Assembly (NCBI RefSeq): GCF_010586825.1
Contig: NZ_JAAAGB010000003.1
Coordinates: forward strand, 124,001-188,000
Reading direction: 5' to 3'
Length of the DNA: 64,000 nt
Source of the DNA: Draconibacterium mangrovi
GTDB lineage: Bacteria > Bacteroidota > Bacteroidia > Bacteroidales > Prolixibacteraceae
Part shown: in pieces, positions 16,269 through 27,000 of the stretch
Layout: each line of letters opens with the position of its first letter
Position numbering within the stretch: position 1 is the first letter of the stretch
Translations under genes and position numbers: made by a program
The notes under the pieces: model-generated
What the model was told of the DNA's origin: nothing
Database searches by the model: none
The model's input: the letters and a program-made list of their open reading frames with translations, nothing else

Positions 16269-19200
16269 TCAGATGAATTTATTTTCGATGATCAATTTCA
16301 TGTGTTCGCCCAGAAATAGCATATCGGCCACCTTTTTGGCGTAAACCTCAACGAACTTTTTCATGGTGTCACTGAAGATGATTCGCATACCCTGCAGCCT
16401 TTTCAGCATATTCAGTATTTGATTGAGTATGCTGTCGATGAGGTCGCCAAACTTTTTGATCACTTCATTGTCCTGACACCCCAGGATGTTGTAGAAGAGT
16501 CGCAATTGCAATTCGAGCAAGGTCAATGCCTGTTTCTGCAATTCCTGATTATTTGCCAGCTCCATTACCATTCCTGATGTATCATTCAACAGTTTCGGGA
16601 ACATAACCTCCAGTTCGGCGTTGGCTTCACCATTTAAGAACTCGTCGATTTGGTTGAGAACACCTTTATTGAAATCGCCGGAACCGCCATAAACAATGCG
16701 AGTTCGCTTAAGTATATCAGCCAAAATTCCGTCAGGATCCGGTTTAATAGTTGATAATATCTTCGCATCGCCCAGTATTGCAGCTTTTGTTTCTTCAACA
16801 CAGGTATTTACCGGCGTTTCCTCAATGTACTTTGTTGTTACCGTTGTGCTCATGCGCGATACAGGACACACATCTGCACCTCTTGCAACCAGGGTTATCT
16901 TCCATTCCGAAGGATCATTCGGTTTAATAGTAATCGTTAATGGATCGAGATTCGACGTAGTCCGCAACGAACCATTTATCGTCCATTCAAAAGTTGAAGC
17001 GTTTTTAGATTCGTTGGTTATAACCAGCAGATTTTGATTTTCGACTTGTTTAGGCGAACAAGCCGCTACCGGTGCTGCGTGAACAGTTACCGACAATCCT
17101 GAGTTATCTCCGTTTAACAAGAAGGTAATCGTTCCGGGTTTTGCTGCCGCCGGAACAAAACTAAATCCTCCGGTATTATTCGGAATTACGCCATCACCTG
17201 AAATCTCTACTTTGGAGCCTTCGGGTGTCACTTTAAACGGATATTCCGTTTTATCGCTGGCACAGAATGTATCGGGATCAAGACTGATCTCCGGCTGTAT
17301 TTCTTCAAAAACAATATCGTGCTCAACTGTTGTTTTGCAAATGCCGTTAGCTGCAGTGGCCGTTAAGCGCACCGTAACTTTGTTCTCGTCGTTAACCGGC
17401 AATTTATAGGTGTGTGAAGGATTTTGTTCAGTAGCAGTTGCTCCATCTCCAAACTCCCAGAAAAAGCCTGTTCCTTCCAAATCGCCGGTAGGAACAAACC
17501 GATGGGTAGCCTCGGTAGTTGGTTCGGCAGGCACGCCAAAATCTACCTGGATTCCCCGGTACACCGTCAGTACAGCATCAGTTACCTGGTTATCGACTGT
17601 AAATTTAATCGCCTGACCCAACATTTCTTCAGGGAAATTATTAGTAACGATGGTAATTTTGCCGTTCTCAATGCTCACTCCTGCAACCTGAGGATTCATT
17701 CCAATTTTACCGTCGGTTGGCGAAACTTCAAATAGAATCGGATCGGTATCCGCTAGCAGGCAATACGTGTTGCGGGAAAGCCGTAAAGTTGCCGGTGGTT
17801 TTGAAATGATGTAATTGATCGGTGCACAATCAGAGCAACACATGTAGGGCAATGCAAAATCGGCTACCACTGTGTTATCGGCAATTTGAGAAGTTGGAAT
17901 CAGCCGGTCGAGAATATTAATTTCTCTTAATCGCGAAGTATAATCTTCGTATTTTATCAGTTCCGTGGCACTTTTTAACACGGTTGACCGCTCCGATAAT
18001 GACAAATTCTCCAGGTTCATAATCCTATCTGAGATCATCGCCTTTGAAATATTAAAATTATCAGCAGAAACCTTTGGTCCGGAAAGCACGGCATCGGAAA
18101 GTACATTACTTACATCGCGCGTAGTTTCGCTGTTTTTATATACCAGCACCAGCGTTCCACCCGGCTCAACTCCGGATTTATGCTCCAGTCCCGGATGTTT
18201 CTCAATAAATTTCGAAAGCTGCAAACGTAAAAGGATCTGTTCCTTTCGCGCATTTACCTCGTCCAGTAAAACTTCCAGTTTTTTGCCCGAACAACAAACT
18301 GTCGACAACTGGTTAATCAGCAAACCTGTAAACGACTGCAACCCAACCGAAAGTTTCGTTGACTGATATTTCGCTTTAAGTTTTTTTACCAGGCTGCACA
18401 ACTGCGATAACGACAATCTATAATCATTCACCCGGCTTACATCAACGAGGTTAACAGCTAACGGCATTCGCTGCGTTAACACGTAAGTGTGTGCCATCAG
18501 TTCAACCGATTTATTCACCACAAATTCTTTTAATTCGGGCTCGGCATTCCATTCTTCGGTATTTACCTTCGCCTCCAGTTTTTTGCTGGCGTTGGCAATA
18601 ATATCGTTTACCGATCCTCCTTTGGTCTCTTCTATCGCCTTAATCATTTCTACGCCAATGGTATCTGCAACGGTCGTGATATTATCTTCCACTGCCTTTC
18701 CTTTTACGACTTCCTCGTACAATGCTTTTGTTGCAGTTCCTACCGACGATTTATAATAAACAGGTTGATAAGCCATTGCGGCAGTATAATTAACATCGAA
18801 ATTGGCATTGACAGCAGTCGCCTTTTTCAGATCGAGTTCGGATTCGCGAATATTTGCCCCCGGTATCTTGGTACTAAAAGCAGAAAAGAAACTTGCCACT
18901 TCGGCAAGAATACAATCCTGCTCTTTTGTCCAGGCTTTCAGCATAACTTTCAAATCCTCAAATTCGCACTCGTAATCGTCGATATCGAGATTATCCGTTC
19001 TGAGATTAACTGACAAAGCTTTTACGTCGAACGACAAGCCATATTTTTTTTTCTGATCGTCCAGCTCTTCCAGTACATCACGGTAATCTTTTCCCTGATG
19101 ACCTTCTATCCGGTAAAAATCGGAGTTGTCCAAGTTGTAGTTGAGCGGATCCTGCACTTGCGGTCCCGAAGCCAGATTTTCTATCCGGTAACCAAGGTTG

Positions 19201-20534
19201 TAATTGTGTTTAAACAATTTTGTTTTCGAATAATTCCAGGCCTTTAAAAAGTTGGTATCGAGCTTGTAATAAAATGGAATACTTCGCTGGCTCAATTCAG
19301 GCAATTTATTCGAAGGAGTGATCCTGATCTCTCCCGATTTGATGTTATAATTATTAATCAACTCAAATAATTTCAGCAAAAGACTTTTGGCTTTTTTTAT
19401 CTCTTTACAATCGCAGCCGGATGCAGACGAAGGGTAAAAATCGTGACGCAAATCTTTGGGTTCACTGTTAACTTCCGACAACAAACCCAGCATCAGGTGT
19501 TTTGGGAAAGCTGTGATATCGGGTAGGCAAAGCTGTTTGAGCTGAAGCAGCAAATCTTTTAATTCATCGTAAGTATCCACTAAATCTTTGAGCAGATCGT
19601 AACGGTACTGAATATCAAAAGGCACGCCATACGGACTAAAGGCATAATAGCTATTTAGTTTTGAAAGCGCCGAATTCAGCGAAGTTTTGGAAATACTTAA
19701 CTGTAACAATTTGCCAAAGTTTTTGACGATCAGACTTATGCCTTGTCCGAGTTGCGTAACCGTATTGTTTTTACTTAGTGTGCTGCCTTTTATCGCATCG
19801 TAATAAGCCCGTTTCAACTCTTCGTATTTCGAGGTATTGATTCTATTAAGCACCACACGTTTTACCGCCGGTTCAGGCAGGTTGAAATACTGTTCAAATC
19901 GGTCGTGATTGGTATAAATTACATCGTTGGAAGCAATAAATTCGGCATCGGACTTCGAAACCAGCAACACCCGAAGGCGATTGATCTGGGCAACTCCCTG
20001 GTTATCGCAATCAATGGCCGTGCACAGGTCGCCATCATCGGCAAACGATTCCAGGTAAAGCAAAACCACCATATTATTCAAATCAGGCAATTCACTCAAC
20101 GGTGTTACATCTTCAACTTCGGTGTCTTCAGGATGAAGTTCAAACAGATCAAGCACTTCGAAAGCCATTTCATCACCTCCCGTAAGTTTTCGGAAACGTG
20201 AATAGGAAGCGGCATCATCCTTAAATTTTTTGTACATGGAAAACGTCAGCGAGCCTGTCGCTAATTTCTTTAAAGGCGACTTTTTAACTGCTTTCTGTAA
20301 TTGAATTAAATCGCCGTCGGTAGTTACACCAACACCTTGCGAAATAGAAATTTTGGTTCCGCTTCTGCTGACCTTAAATCCGCAAACAAGTCCAACCCCG
20401 TTCAGGAAAACACGCGTTAAACGGTCCTGATCGTCGAAGTAAGTAATAAACTCATTCAACTGTTTTTCAGTCAATACCTGGTTTTCGACAAAAGTATGAT
20501 ACTTGGTTGTGATTTCTGTTAATTTCGATGCCAT
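16269..20534 (-). CDS. Large PKD-domain protein of the eCIS locus, role uncertain
   Basis: A 1421-residue protein without signal peptide or membrane segment. Residues 1-120 hold a start region (LTRVFLNGVGLVCGFKVS) with beta strands that resembles phage structural proteins. Residues about 120-900 are mainly helical with dispersed Cys. A PKD domain lies near 1000-1080 (FWEFGDG, then NPSHTY), followed by a second PKD-like segment near 1160-1235 (FEWTINGS) and a helical C-terminus. Similar large PKD proteins occur in Bacteroidota eCIS loci. In this locus it stands where other eCIS have fibre or baseplate accessory genes, so a surface, cage or target-binding role is possible (inference). Start chosen at ATG 20534, one codon after an in-frame GTG; 11 bp after the preceding gene's stop. 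Confidence 0.7.
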   Translation of the reverse strand: MASKLTEITTKYHTFVENQVLTEKQLNEFITYFDDQDRLTRVFLNGVGLVCGFKVSRSGTKISISQGVGVTTDGDLIQLQKAVKKSPLKKLATGSLTFSMYKKFKDDAASYSRFRKLTGGDEMAFEVLDLFELHPEDTEVEDVTPLSELPDLNNMVVLLYLESFADDGDLCTAIDCDNQGVAQINRLRVLLVSKSDAEFIASNDVIYTNHDRFEQYFNLPEPAVKRVVLNRINTSKYEELKRAYYDAIKGSTLSKNNTVTQLGQGISLIVKNFGKLLQLSISKTSLNSALSKLNSYYAFSPYGVPFDIQYRYDLLKDLVDTYDELKDLLLQLKQLCLPDITAFPKHLMLGLLSEVNSEPKDLRHDFYPSSASGCDCKEIKKAKSLLLKLFELINNYNIKSGEIRITPSNKLPELSQRSIPFYYKLDTNFLKAWNYSKTKLFKHNYNLGYRIENLASGPQVQDPLNYNLDNSDFYRIEGHQGKDYRDVLEELDDQKKKYGLSFDVKALSVNLRTDNLDIDDYECEFEDLKVMLKAWTKEQDCILAEVASFFSAFSTKIPGANIRESELDLKKATAVNANFDVNYTAAMAYQPVYYKSSVGTATKALYEEVVKGKAVEDNITTVADTIGVEMIKAIEETKGGSVNDIIANASKKLEAKVNTEEWNAEPELKEFVVNKSVELMAHTYVLTQRMPLAVNLVDVSRVNDYRLSLSQLCSLVKKLKAKYQSTKLSVGLQSFTGLLINQLSTVCCSGKKLEVLLDEVNARKEQILLRLQLSKFIEKHPGLEHKSGVEPGGTLVLVYKNSETTRDVSNVLSDAVLSGPKVSADNFNISKAMISDRIMNLENLSLSERSTVLKSATELIKYEDYTSRLREINILDRLIPTSQIADNTVVADFALPYMCCSDCAPINYIISKPPATLRLSRNTYCLLADTDPILFEVSPTDGKIGMNPQVAGVSIENGKITIVTNNFPEEMLGQAIKFTVDNQVTDAVLTVYRGIQVDFGVPAEPTTEATHRFVPTGDLEGTGFFWEFGDGATATEQNPSHTYKLPVNDENKVTVRLTATAANGICKTTVEHDIVFEEIQPEISLDPDTFCASDKTEYPFKVTPEGSKVEISGDGVIPNNTGGFSFVPAAAKPGTITFLLNGDNSGLSVTVHAAPVAACSPKQVENQNLLVITNESKNASTFEWTINGSLRTTSNLDPLTITIKPNDPSEWKITLVARGADVCPVSRMSTTVTTKYIEETPVNTCVEETKAAILGDAKILSTIKPDPDGILADILKRTRIVYGGSGDFNKGVLNQIDEFLNGEANAELEVMFPKLLNDTSGMVMELANNQELQKQALTLLELQLRLFYNILGCQDNEVIKKFGDLIDSILNQILNMLKRLQGMRIIFSDTMKKFVEVYAKKVADMLFLGEHMKLIIENKFI

Positions 20535-20545
20535 CACTTCTGTAA

Positions 20546-23305
20546 TTAAAGGTTTCCAATATTTGTTCGGCCCAGAATAATCCGGCCTTTCAACGAATCT
20601 TCTTCATCATCGCAATCGATCAACCGGCCTTCGGGGTAAATCGAATTCAGTTGTTCGAGTGCTTCTATCAGCTTTTTCAGTTTTGTTTCCACTTGTTTCT
20701 GCCCCGATTTTGTTTTCGTGAGCAGAAAATCTTTGTATGCTTTTTCAAACTGAACCATGTCGTTTTTGTCGTCATCAACCCAGCCTTTGGGTTCGCCAAT
20801 CCAGCAAACTCGCGCCAAAACATGAGCCGGCAATTCCCGGCGTATCAGGTCTTCCATAAAGTTCCTGAAATCCATGTTTCCAAATCGGTACGTCCAGCCG
20901 GGTAAAATCACCGTTACACGATACGAATACGGATCGATGGGCTCGCAGCTTTCGCAATTATCGGTACATACCGACATAAACTGCTCTTTTAATCCCTCTT
21001 CGGCAGTTATATCGGGGCGCAGCAGAATGTGCTCAACAATGTACATTCCCTCTTCTTTAAAATCATTGCGTAGGAAAAGGATCAAATCCAGGATCGCCTG
21101 TTTCAGTTCTTCCTGTGTATCGTAATAAAGAAATTGCCGGGCAATAATACGGTCGGTGCTGCCGGGATCGGCATTCAGGTTGATTACATCAAACGAATAC
21201 TTGCCGCTCTCTGCTTTTTGTATTTCAAAATTGCCAACTTCAGCCTCGTCATTAATCGTTTTCTCAAAACCTTTATTAATGATCTCTGGATCGGTCTCCA
21301 CCACTTTTACAATCGACTGGTACATTTCTTCGCGGGCGGCCCCCGGCGTTTTGTAGTTTACGGTTGCCGAAAGCACTGCTTCGTTTTCATCGTTCCTTAT
21401 CCGCCAGCGATAAACTGTTCTTTCATCGGCATCTTGCAATTCATAAATCTCGGCAAACGAACCGGACAAATCGCGCCGGCTAAAATCCTGAACACCACAC
21501 AGGCGGGCTATTCGTTTTTGCGCACCAGCTACATTATTGGTATTCCAAAGTTGAGCGGATTTCTGATTTAAATAATTGACTGCGCTGCCCCGCCAGTTAC
21601 TGATCCCTTTATTTTTAAGTTCTTTTACACCGTTTTGCACCTTTACGATCTCTCCATATTCCGAAAGAAATTTCTGTTTGGCATCAATCACCGCTTGTCC
21701 GGAATAAGCTCCGTACAGTTGTTTCATTAAAAAAGAATACTGACTGAAGTTTTCGGCAAAGCGCGCCAGTAAATGATCGAGCAATTGATTTTTGCGGGCA
21801 ATATTATCATCGAGATCCGCCAACAATTTTTTAGTCAGGAGCTCGTCATTTGATTTTGGGTAGTCTTCTACCAAATCGGAAAAACCTTTAATGTCTTTTA
21901 CCGCCTGCGTAAAATAAGTGCTGCTCAAACTGTTGTCCACCGATAGCACTTCTTTTACCTTATCCAAATGTGAAAAGTAAGTGGCAAAAATCTGATCGAA
22001 AAACAAAAGGTAAGCTTTTAACTGTTTAGCCTGCGCTTTGCGTGTTACCGATGCTCTTGAATTTAACCCGACCTGCCCGATTCCATAAGTCTCCGGAAAA
22101 TCATTCTGAATAGTTGTTGTTTCACCGGTTCCCAAATACTCGCCTTCGGGCACGGAAATAGCTTTATCGAGTGCTGAAAATTCCTGCCGGTCGTCTTCTT
22201 CGGCTTCCAGTTCAGCAATGTATTCTTTTACTTTTTTGCTGTTTACATTTACCGGCAGAACGCCTTTATAATAGCTGAATGCACTAAGGTGACAGCGAAC
22301 AGGTTTCTTGCCCTCATCCACACAAACCAGCCAAACATCCTTTTCTTCCTCCGGGTTATTGCAATCGTTTATCGAAATGTCTTTGATGAGTTTTACCCCG
22401 TCAATTTTCATGATCAGCTGCACGATGTCAGATAAGCGAATTTCTTTTCGCAAGCGGGCATTTTCCAACTCTTCAGGATCGATAAAACCATGACTCAGAA
22501 GCGGTCCTTCAAAAATCTGGTCGCTCGAATACCCTTTGTCGAATAGTTGCTGCAAGGAATAAAACCAGAGCTTTGGTGAAAAATACACATCAATGGCGCG
22601 TAAAACCTGCGCATGAACTTTTTCCTCGTCCATCTCGGGGTTGAGTTCAATACTGGCGCACACCTGAATTGGGTGCGTTTCCACCTTTTCTACTTTTACC
22701 AGATCTTCGCAAAGGTTACGATTGGCATGGTATGTAGTAATTATTTTCTGATCAATTTCCTCAATTTTGGCTTCCTCATCATCCGCTTCTTTAAGAACGC
22801 GTTCGTCATAATCCACAATAATTTTGTACAATCCGTTTATTATGAACTGCTTTTGTTCCTCTTTATCAAGGGCCTCAAAATCTTTTGGATCGTAGCTTAG
22901 TAAATCGTTCTTACAATCTACATGTACGGTTTTTTCATATTTCTTCAACCAGCAGTTTTTTACCCCGTCAATATCAATAAATAACTTCCGGTAGTCGGCT
23001 TCGGTTACCGGTTTTGAAGGCAAAATCTGTTGGGCATCAAAAAACTGATCGTTAAGCGAGCCCGGGCCTGAAGGTGTTAAAATGTTTTCGAGCGGCATTG
23101 AAATGCGTGCCCCCAAATCGGTAATGGCATAACTCAGCATTTCCAGGATCGTGATTCCGGGATCGTGTTCGTTGTAGTCTGTCCAGATATTTCCGGCGAG
23201 CTTTTCGATGTATTCCTGTCCTTTTTGGCGCAGGAAAGCATAATCCAGGTCATCGCCTGTTGCCACACTTTTCGGAATGGTAATATGTTCGTTTAACTCT
23301 GACAT
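20546..23305 (-). CDS. Baseplate wedge protein, second large component (Afp12-like)
   Basis: A 919-residue cytoplasmic protein. The N-terminal motif IWTDYNEHDPGITILEMLSY is the signature of eCIS/phage baseplate wedge proteins (gp6/J-like). The middle has a helical region and the region near residues 715-760 (IVEHILLRPD) is typical of the second wedge protein in eCIS. The ATG at 23305 overlaps the end of the preceding baseplate gene by 13 bp, as expected for subunits made in fixed ratio. Two Cys-rich short stretches (TDNCESCEP near residue 785) are unusual and could bind metal or form contacts. Role inferred from motif, size and gene order. Confidence 0.85.
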   Translation of the reverse strand: MSELNEHITIPKSVATGDDLDYAFLRQKGQEYIEKLAGNIWTDYNEHDPGITILEMLSYAITDLGARISMPLENILTPSGPGSLNDQFFDAQQILPSKPVTEADYRKLFIDIDGVKNCWLKKYEKTVHVDCKNDLLSYDPKDFEALDKEEQKQFIINGLYKIIVDYDERVLKEADDEEAKIEEIDQKIITTYHANRNLCEDLVKVEKVETHPIQVCASIELNPEMDEEKVHAQVLRAIDVYFSPKLWFYSLQQLFDKGYSSDQIFEGPLLSHGFIDPEELENARLRKEIRLSDIVQLIMKIDGVKLIKDISINDCNNPEEEKDVWLVCVDEGKKPVRCHLSAFSYYKGVLPVNVNSKKVKEYIAELEAEEDDRQEFSALDKAISVPEGEYLGTGETTTIQNDFPETYGIGQVGLNSRASVTRKAQAKQLKAYLLFFDQIFATYFSHLDKVKEVLSVDNSLSSTYFTQAVKDIKGFSDLVEDYPKSNDELLTKKLLADLDDNIARKNQLLDHLLARFAENFSQYSFLMKQLYGAYSGQAVIDAKQKFLSEYGEIVKVQNGVKELKNKGISNWRGSAVNYLNQKSAQLWNTNNVAGAQKRIARLCGVQDFSRRDLSGSFAEIYELQDADERTVYRWRIRNDENEAVLSATVNYKTPGAAREEMYQSIVKVVETDPEIINKGFEKTINDEAEVGNFEIQKAESGKYSFDVINLNADPGSTDRIIARQFLYYDTQEELKQAILDLILFLRNDFKEEGMYIVEHILLRPDITAEEGLKEQFMSVCTDNCESCEPIDPYSYRVTVILPGWTYRFGNMDFRNFMEDLIRRELPAHVLARVCWIGEPKGWVDDDKNDMVQFEKAYKDFLLTKTKSGQKQVETKLKKLIEALEQLNSIYPEGRLIDCDDEEDSLKGRIILGRTNIGNL

Positions 23306-26300
23306 GGTTCTGCAGGTTCGATTTTAATATTTGAACAATAGTTTTCAGCGTCGCCAATATTGTGTCGTTTTGATGACACCAAAATGGCTTCCGGACTGTT
23401 TGGACTCGCTATTTTCACTTCTGTTTCGTTGCCTGTTGCGGCATTGGTTTGAAACAGTTTTAAATCGCTGACAAAGTCCACATATTTTAGTTTTTCGACA
23501 TAATCGATAACAGTGCTTTTGTGCAACGAAATACCAAACTGAATAAGTGCTATGCTATCGAAAGCCCAGGGTGAAAGCAGTCGCGTAAGATCTTCGTTTA
23601 GTACTGATTTGTAATAAACCTCGTCGTATCCCTCGTGAAATTGTACTTTCAGATTAACACGTACTTCCTCGTATTCCGGATTGATAACTTTTGTATTAAC
23701 CTGAGGAGCGTTAAGTTCCCTGAGGTAATTTTCAATACGATTTAATGTTGCCTTGCTAACCCGGGGCTTGTATATATCAAAAACATTTCTGTTTATAATA
23801 TCGGGAATGACCACCAGCACCACATTCCCGGGTGCCAGATAGCTTGTTTTTCTTTTACCTTTTTCAACTTTCGTTGAGGTATGATTCAGGCACTTCACTT
23901 TATGTATTTCAGGAAATTCCTGAAGCACCAAATGCTCGTAATCCCACAAGGTAATGGCCCGGTTTTTATGCCGTAAGCGTTCACTAACACGACGATAAAA
24001 AGCTGAATCACTTTCTGTTGGCTGGCCTCCAAATGAATTGTAAGGTTGCGAAAGCGACTTAATTTTTGGCGGCCTCACTACCATTTTCGAAATGGTATTG
24101 GAAGTCAATCCATCAGACAAATGATCCAGCTTGTTATCGTTGTTGTCAAATTTGGCTTCTACTGCTTGAGCATGAATTCCTATAACTTTTGAAACCGCAT
24201 TGTATTTTTTGTGCATCCGCGCTTTTAACCACATTAGTCCGCCAGGAAGCAAAGTATTGTTGGTTGTGGCTTCTTTTGGAATTTTGAACTTAAAAATGCC
24301 CGATTTTAACAGATTATCAGTTTGGTTGGAGATTATGGAAGAACGCTCCAGCCGTTTCCATTCGTTGCGACACAACATCCACCACTCCACTTTTTGTTTG
24401 CCTACAAAGGATTCTGCTTCCGGGTTTTCACTGCCTTCAAGCACCTGTATCAGCAGAGACACATTTTGCTGTGGCTGCGCGTTTTCAAGCCCGACATAGA
24501 GTTCACCGCCATTACAATAGGTGGGTACAGCATGCTGTGTTTTTGCTTCGTTTGCAGGTAAAATCTTATTGGCAATTTTTTGCTCAATATCCTCTTCAGC
24601 CTGACCAAAAGGATGCTCGTGGTACAACTCAAAATCTTTAAACTCGTAACTGCTCTCTTCCGGTTTAAGTTGTGCAGAAGCAAAGTAGTCCAGCGTTAGT
24701 TTTTCGACAAACGGCGTGTAGGGTTCGTTCGGAATCAGTACATTTTTGTCTTCATTGCTCATCGCGACAGCATATAAACGCGGGTACATCTCATGTAGAA
24801 AAGTACGGTTTAGCGACAAACGCACCGGACCATTTTTTTCGGAAGACGAAACAGGATTTGAGACACTAAAATCAAGGGTGTAGAAAATTTCATCATCACG
24901 CGTTTGTTTGTCAAACAGTGCCAGATTTTTCAAACCTCCAACCGTTTCCCAATCCTCTTGTTTACTGATTTCTACTTTTGCATTAAAATCACTTAAATCA
25001 TCAATAATACGATCGTCAAATTTATACTTCTCAATTTTCGTTTCAGCATTAGTTCTGCCCGGCAATTCAATCTTCCTTGCCTTTATCGTGGGTAAATCTT
25101 CCAAACTTAATTTGTATTCTTTGCTAAATATCAAATCCGAATAATCCAATACACTTAACTGTGTAAGAAATGGCTTTCGATATGCGGCGTACCAACTTAA
25201 AAAGTCGTCCGGCGTATTTTTCCACTCCACATTAATGTTCAGCTTGTTCCATTTCTTTTTGTACAACTCGGCATAATCCACATAGAATTTCGACTTTTTT
25301 ACGGGCTGTGTACCAAAGAGATAAAAGGGTTTTGAGGCATTAATTGCACCAATATCGTTGTAAAGATTCAGGCTTTCAACGCCAATTGCTGCCACATCGA
25401 TTGAGAGTCCGTTAAGTTTTTTATCCACCAAATCGCGGTAGAGTTCGTGTCCAGTTTCATCGCCCGTGTTTATAAGCACACGGCAAACCGGGAATTCAGT
25501 TTTGAAATTTTCGGCATGTATTTTTTTATCGTAAGCCACAACGGCTTTTTCGTCTTTTGGAATCTGGAAAAGAATATGAAGCAAACTCAAGTCAGTGGCA
25601 TCGGAGCCCGATGAAAAATTAGCTCCGATAGCGTTGTTGTCAAATGTTCCGATGATTTCTGCGGATTCTAGCCAGCCTTTTTCGCCCGTAAATAGAATTT
25701 CAAGGTTGGCTTTTAAATCATCAGACGAATAGGATTTTGAAAGTGCTGTTTCGAAATCGAGTGTCAATTGCACATAGCGCTCACCTTCCTGCAACTCCAG
25801 AATTTCGCCCGAAACCGCAAAACCAATTTTGGCATTCGGTAATTCAGGAAACTCGCGTAAATCGGGTTCATCGCCTTCGGGGGGCAATTCGTAGTAGGCA
25901 AAAGGCCACCATTTTACATTTTTATCCGGGAAATCTGCGCCTGCACCGTCGTAGGAATTGGCAACTTCGGCAGCTATTATTTTTCGGTATTCGTGATCGT
26001 TGTAAACACTTTTTAGCGCCGCCACTTTGGCCTGATTGGCTACAAGCTCTTCCTCTGTTTTGTATATGAGTTTTTTACCTCCCGAGTCTTTCCCTGCATC
26101 CAACGTCGTTGATTCAGTTATTATTTCCGATTCAGCGTTTTTTGCCAGTTCAAATAAAACATGAACGGTATCGGGTGTTGCCGCTTGTTTTTCAAGTTTT
26201 AATACCCTTTGGTAATAGAAATCGAGGTGCCGCTTTGTTAAACGGTTAAAATGATTTTTAGTAGTATCGAGCAGTTTTATAAAAGTGACAAACAAAGCCA

Positions 26301-26577
26301 GATGCGGTGTGATTTCCGAGCCGGTTTCAAGCTCTTTCAGAAAATCTGTCAGTTCATCTTTTGCGATAAAAAAGTCTTGCCAGTTATCGGCCGGAACCTG
26401 ATCGTTTTTGGTATCGAAATACTTAACATGAAGCGCAAAATCCCAGGCAAACTTCATCCACTCATCCAGGCCAAAATCGTTCAGTTTCACCCATGCGGGA
26501 TTGAGCGCTTCAATAAACCTCGATTGTTGTTCCGTTCCCTCACGTGGAAGTAATATGTCTTTTCCGCAATTTGCCAT
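23293..26577 (-). CDS. Baseplate J-like protein, first large component (Afp11-like)
   Basis: A 1094-residue baseplate protein. Residues near 110 (HLALFVTFIKLLDTTKNHFN, then LDFYYQRVLKL) match the start of Afp11/Pvc11-type proteins. The C-terminal third has the baseplate-J block ESDSAFYRRVSERLRHKNRA followed by WDYEHLVLQEFPEIHKVKCL and NPEYEEVRVNLKVQF, which is diagnostic. It builds the wedge ring together with the next gene. Start ATG 26577 lies 11 bp after the gp25 stop. No export signal. The role is firm at family level. Confidence 0.9.
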   Translation of the reverse strand: MANCGKDILLPREGTEQQSRFIEALNPAWVKLNDFGLDEWMKFAWDFALHVKYFDTKNDQVPADNWQDFFIAKDELTDFLKELETGSEITPHLALFVTFIKLLDTTKNHFNRLTKRHLDFYYQRVLKLEKQAATPDTVHVLFELAKNAESEIITESTTLDAGKDSGGKKLIYKTEEELVANQAKVAALKSVYNDHEYRKIIAAEVANSYDGAGADFPDKNVKWWPFAYYELPPEGDEPDLREFPELPNAKIGFAVSGEILELQEGERYVQLTLDFETALSKSYSSDDLKANLEILFTGEKGWLESAEIIGTFDNNAIGANFSSGSDATDLSLLHILFQIPKDEKAVVAYDKKIHAENFKTEFPVCRVLINTGDETGHELYRDLVDKKLNGLSIDVAAIGVESLNLYNDIGAINASKPFYLFGTQPVKKSKFYVDYAELYKKKWNKLNINVEWKNTPDDFLSWYAAYRKPFLTQLSVLDYSDLIFSKEYKLSLEDLPTIKARKIELPGRTNAETKIEKYKFDDRIIDDLSDFNAKVEISKQEDWETVGGLKNLALFDKQTRDDEIFYTLDFSVSNPVSSSEKNGPVRLSLNRTFLHEMYPRLYAVAMSNEDKNVLIPNEPYTPFVEKLTLDYFASAQLKPEESSYEFKDFELYHEHPFGQAEEDIEQKIANKILPANEAKTQHAVPTYCNGGELYVGLENAQPQQNVSLLIQVLEGSENPEAESFVGKQKVEWWMLCRNEWKRLERSSIISNQTDNLLKSGIFKFKIPKEATTNNTLLPGGLMWLKARMHKKYNAVSKVIGIHAQAVEAKFDNNDNKLDHLSDGLTSNTISKMVVRPPKIKSLSQPYNSFGGQPTESDSAFYRRVSERLRHKNRAITLWDYEHLVLQEFPEIHKVKCLNHTSTKVEKGKRKTSYLAPGNVVLVVIPDIINRNVFDIYKPRVSKATLNRIENYLRELNAPQVNTKVINPEYEEVRVNLKVQFHEGYDEVYYKSVLNEDLTRLLSPWAFDSIALIQFGISLHKSTVIDYVEKLKYVDFVSDLKLFQTNAATGNETEVKIASPNSPEAILVSSKRHNIGDAENYCSNIKIEPAEPCQS

Positions 26578-26588
26578 TTAAGTTTCGT

Positions 26589-26999
26589 TTATGTTTCGCT
26601 GCCTTCGGTTTTATAGAATGGGAATACCATATTTTTTCGCGAGTTGGTCGACCGGATGGTATAATCAATATTGATCAGCAGTTCGCCCTCCAGTTCATTG
26701 ATTGGATCGATGGCGATTTTATTCACGTCAATCCGCGGTTCATGATACAGAATGGCCCTTTTTATCAGGTCGATCACATAGGTTTTCAGCGTAAGATTCA
26801 AAGGTTTAAAAAGCAGTTCATCAAGGTTACATCCGTAATCGGGAACCATAATACGTTCGCCCAGACGGGTCGACAATAATATCTCCAGACTGCTTTTAAT
26901 GTCCTCCTCGTTTTCCAGAAGTTTCACACTTTTTGTCCCCTTTTTGAATTCAGGCGGAAAACTCCATCCGCGTCCTAAAAATGAGTTGTATTTCTGCAT
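26589..26999 (-). CDS. Gp25-like baseplate protein (GPW/gp25 family)
   Basis: A 136-residue gp25/TssE-type protein, a baseplate wedge piece that primes sheath assembly. It shows GRGWSFPPEF at the start, the LEILLSTRLGERIMVPDYGC core (the E-R-x-x-x-P-x-(F/Y)-G signature), and a C-terminal NIDYTIRSTNSRKNMVFPFY strand pair. The ATG at 26999 is chosen over an upstream TTG because a clear GGAGG lies 5 bp before it, within the end of the PAAR gene. It is one of the few Shine-Dalgarno sites visible in the window. Confidence 0.9.
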   Translation of the reverse strand: MQKYNSFLGRGWSFPPEFKKGTKSVKLLENEEDIKSSLEILLSTRLGERIMVPDYGCNLDELLFKPLNLTLKTYVIDLIKRAILYHEPRIDVNKIAIDPINELEGELLINIDYTIRSTNSRKNMVFPFYKTEGSET

Positions 27000-27000
27000 G

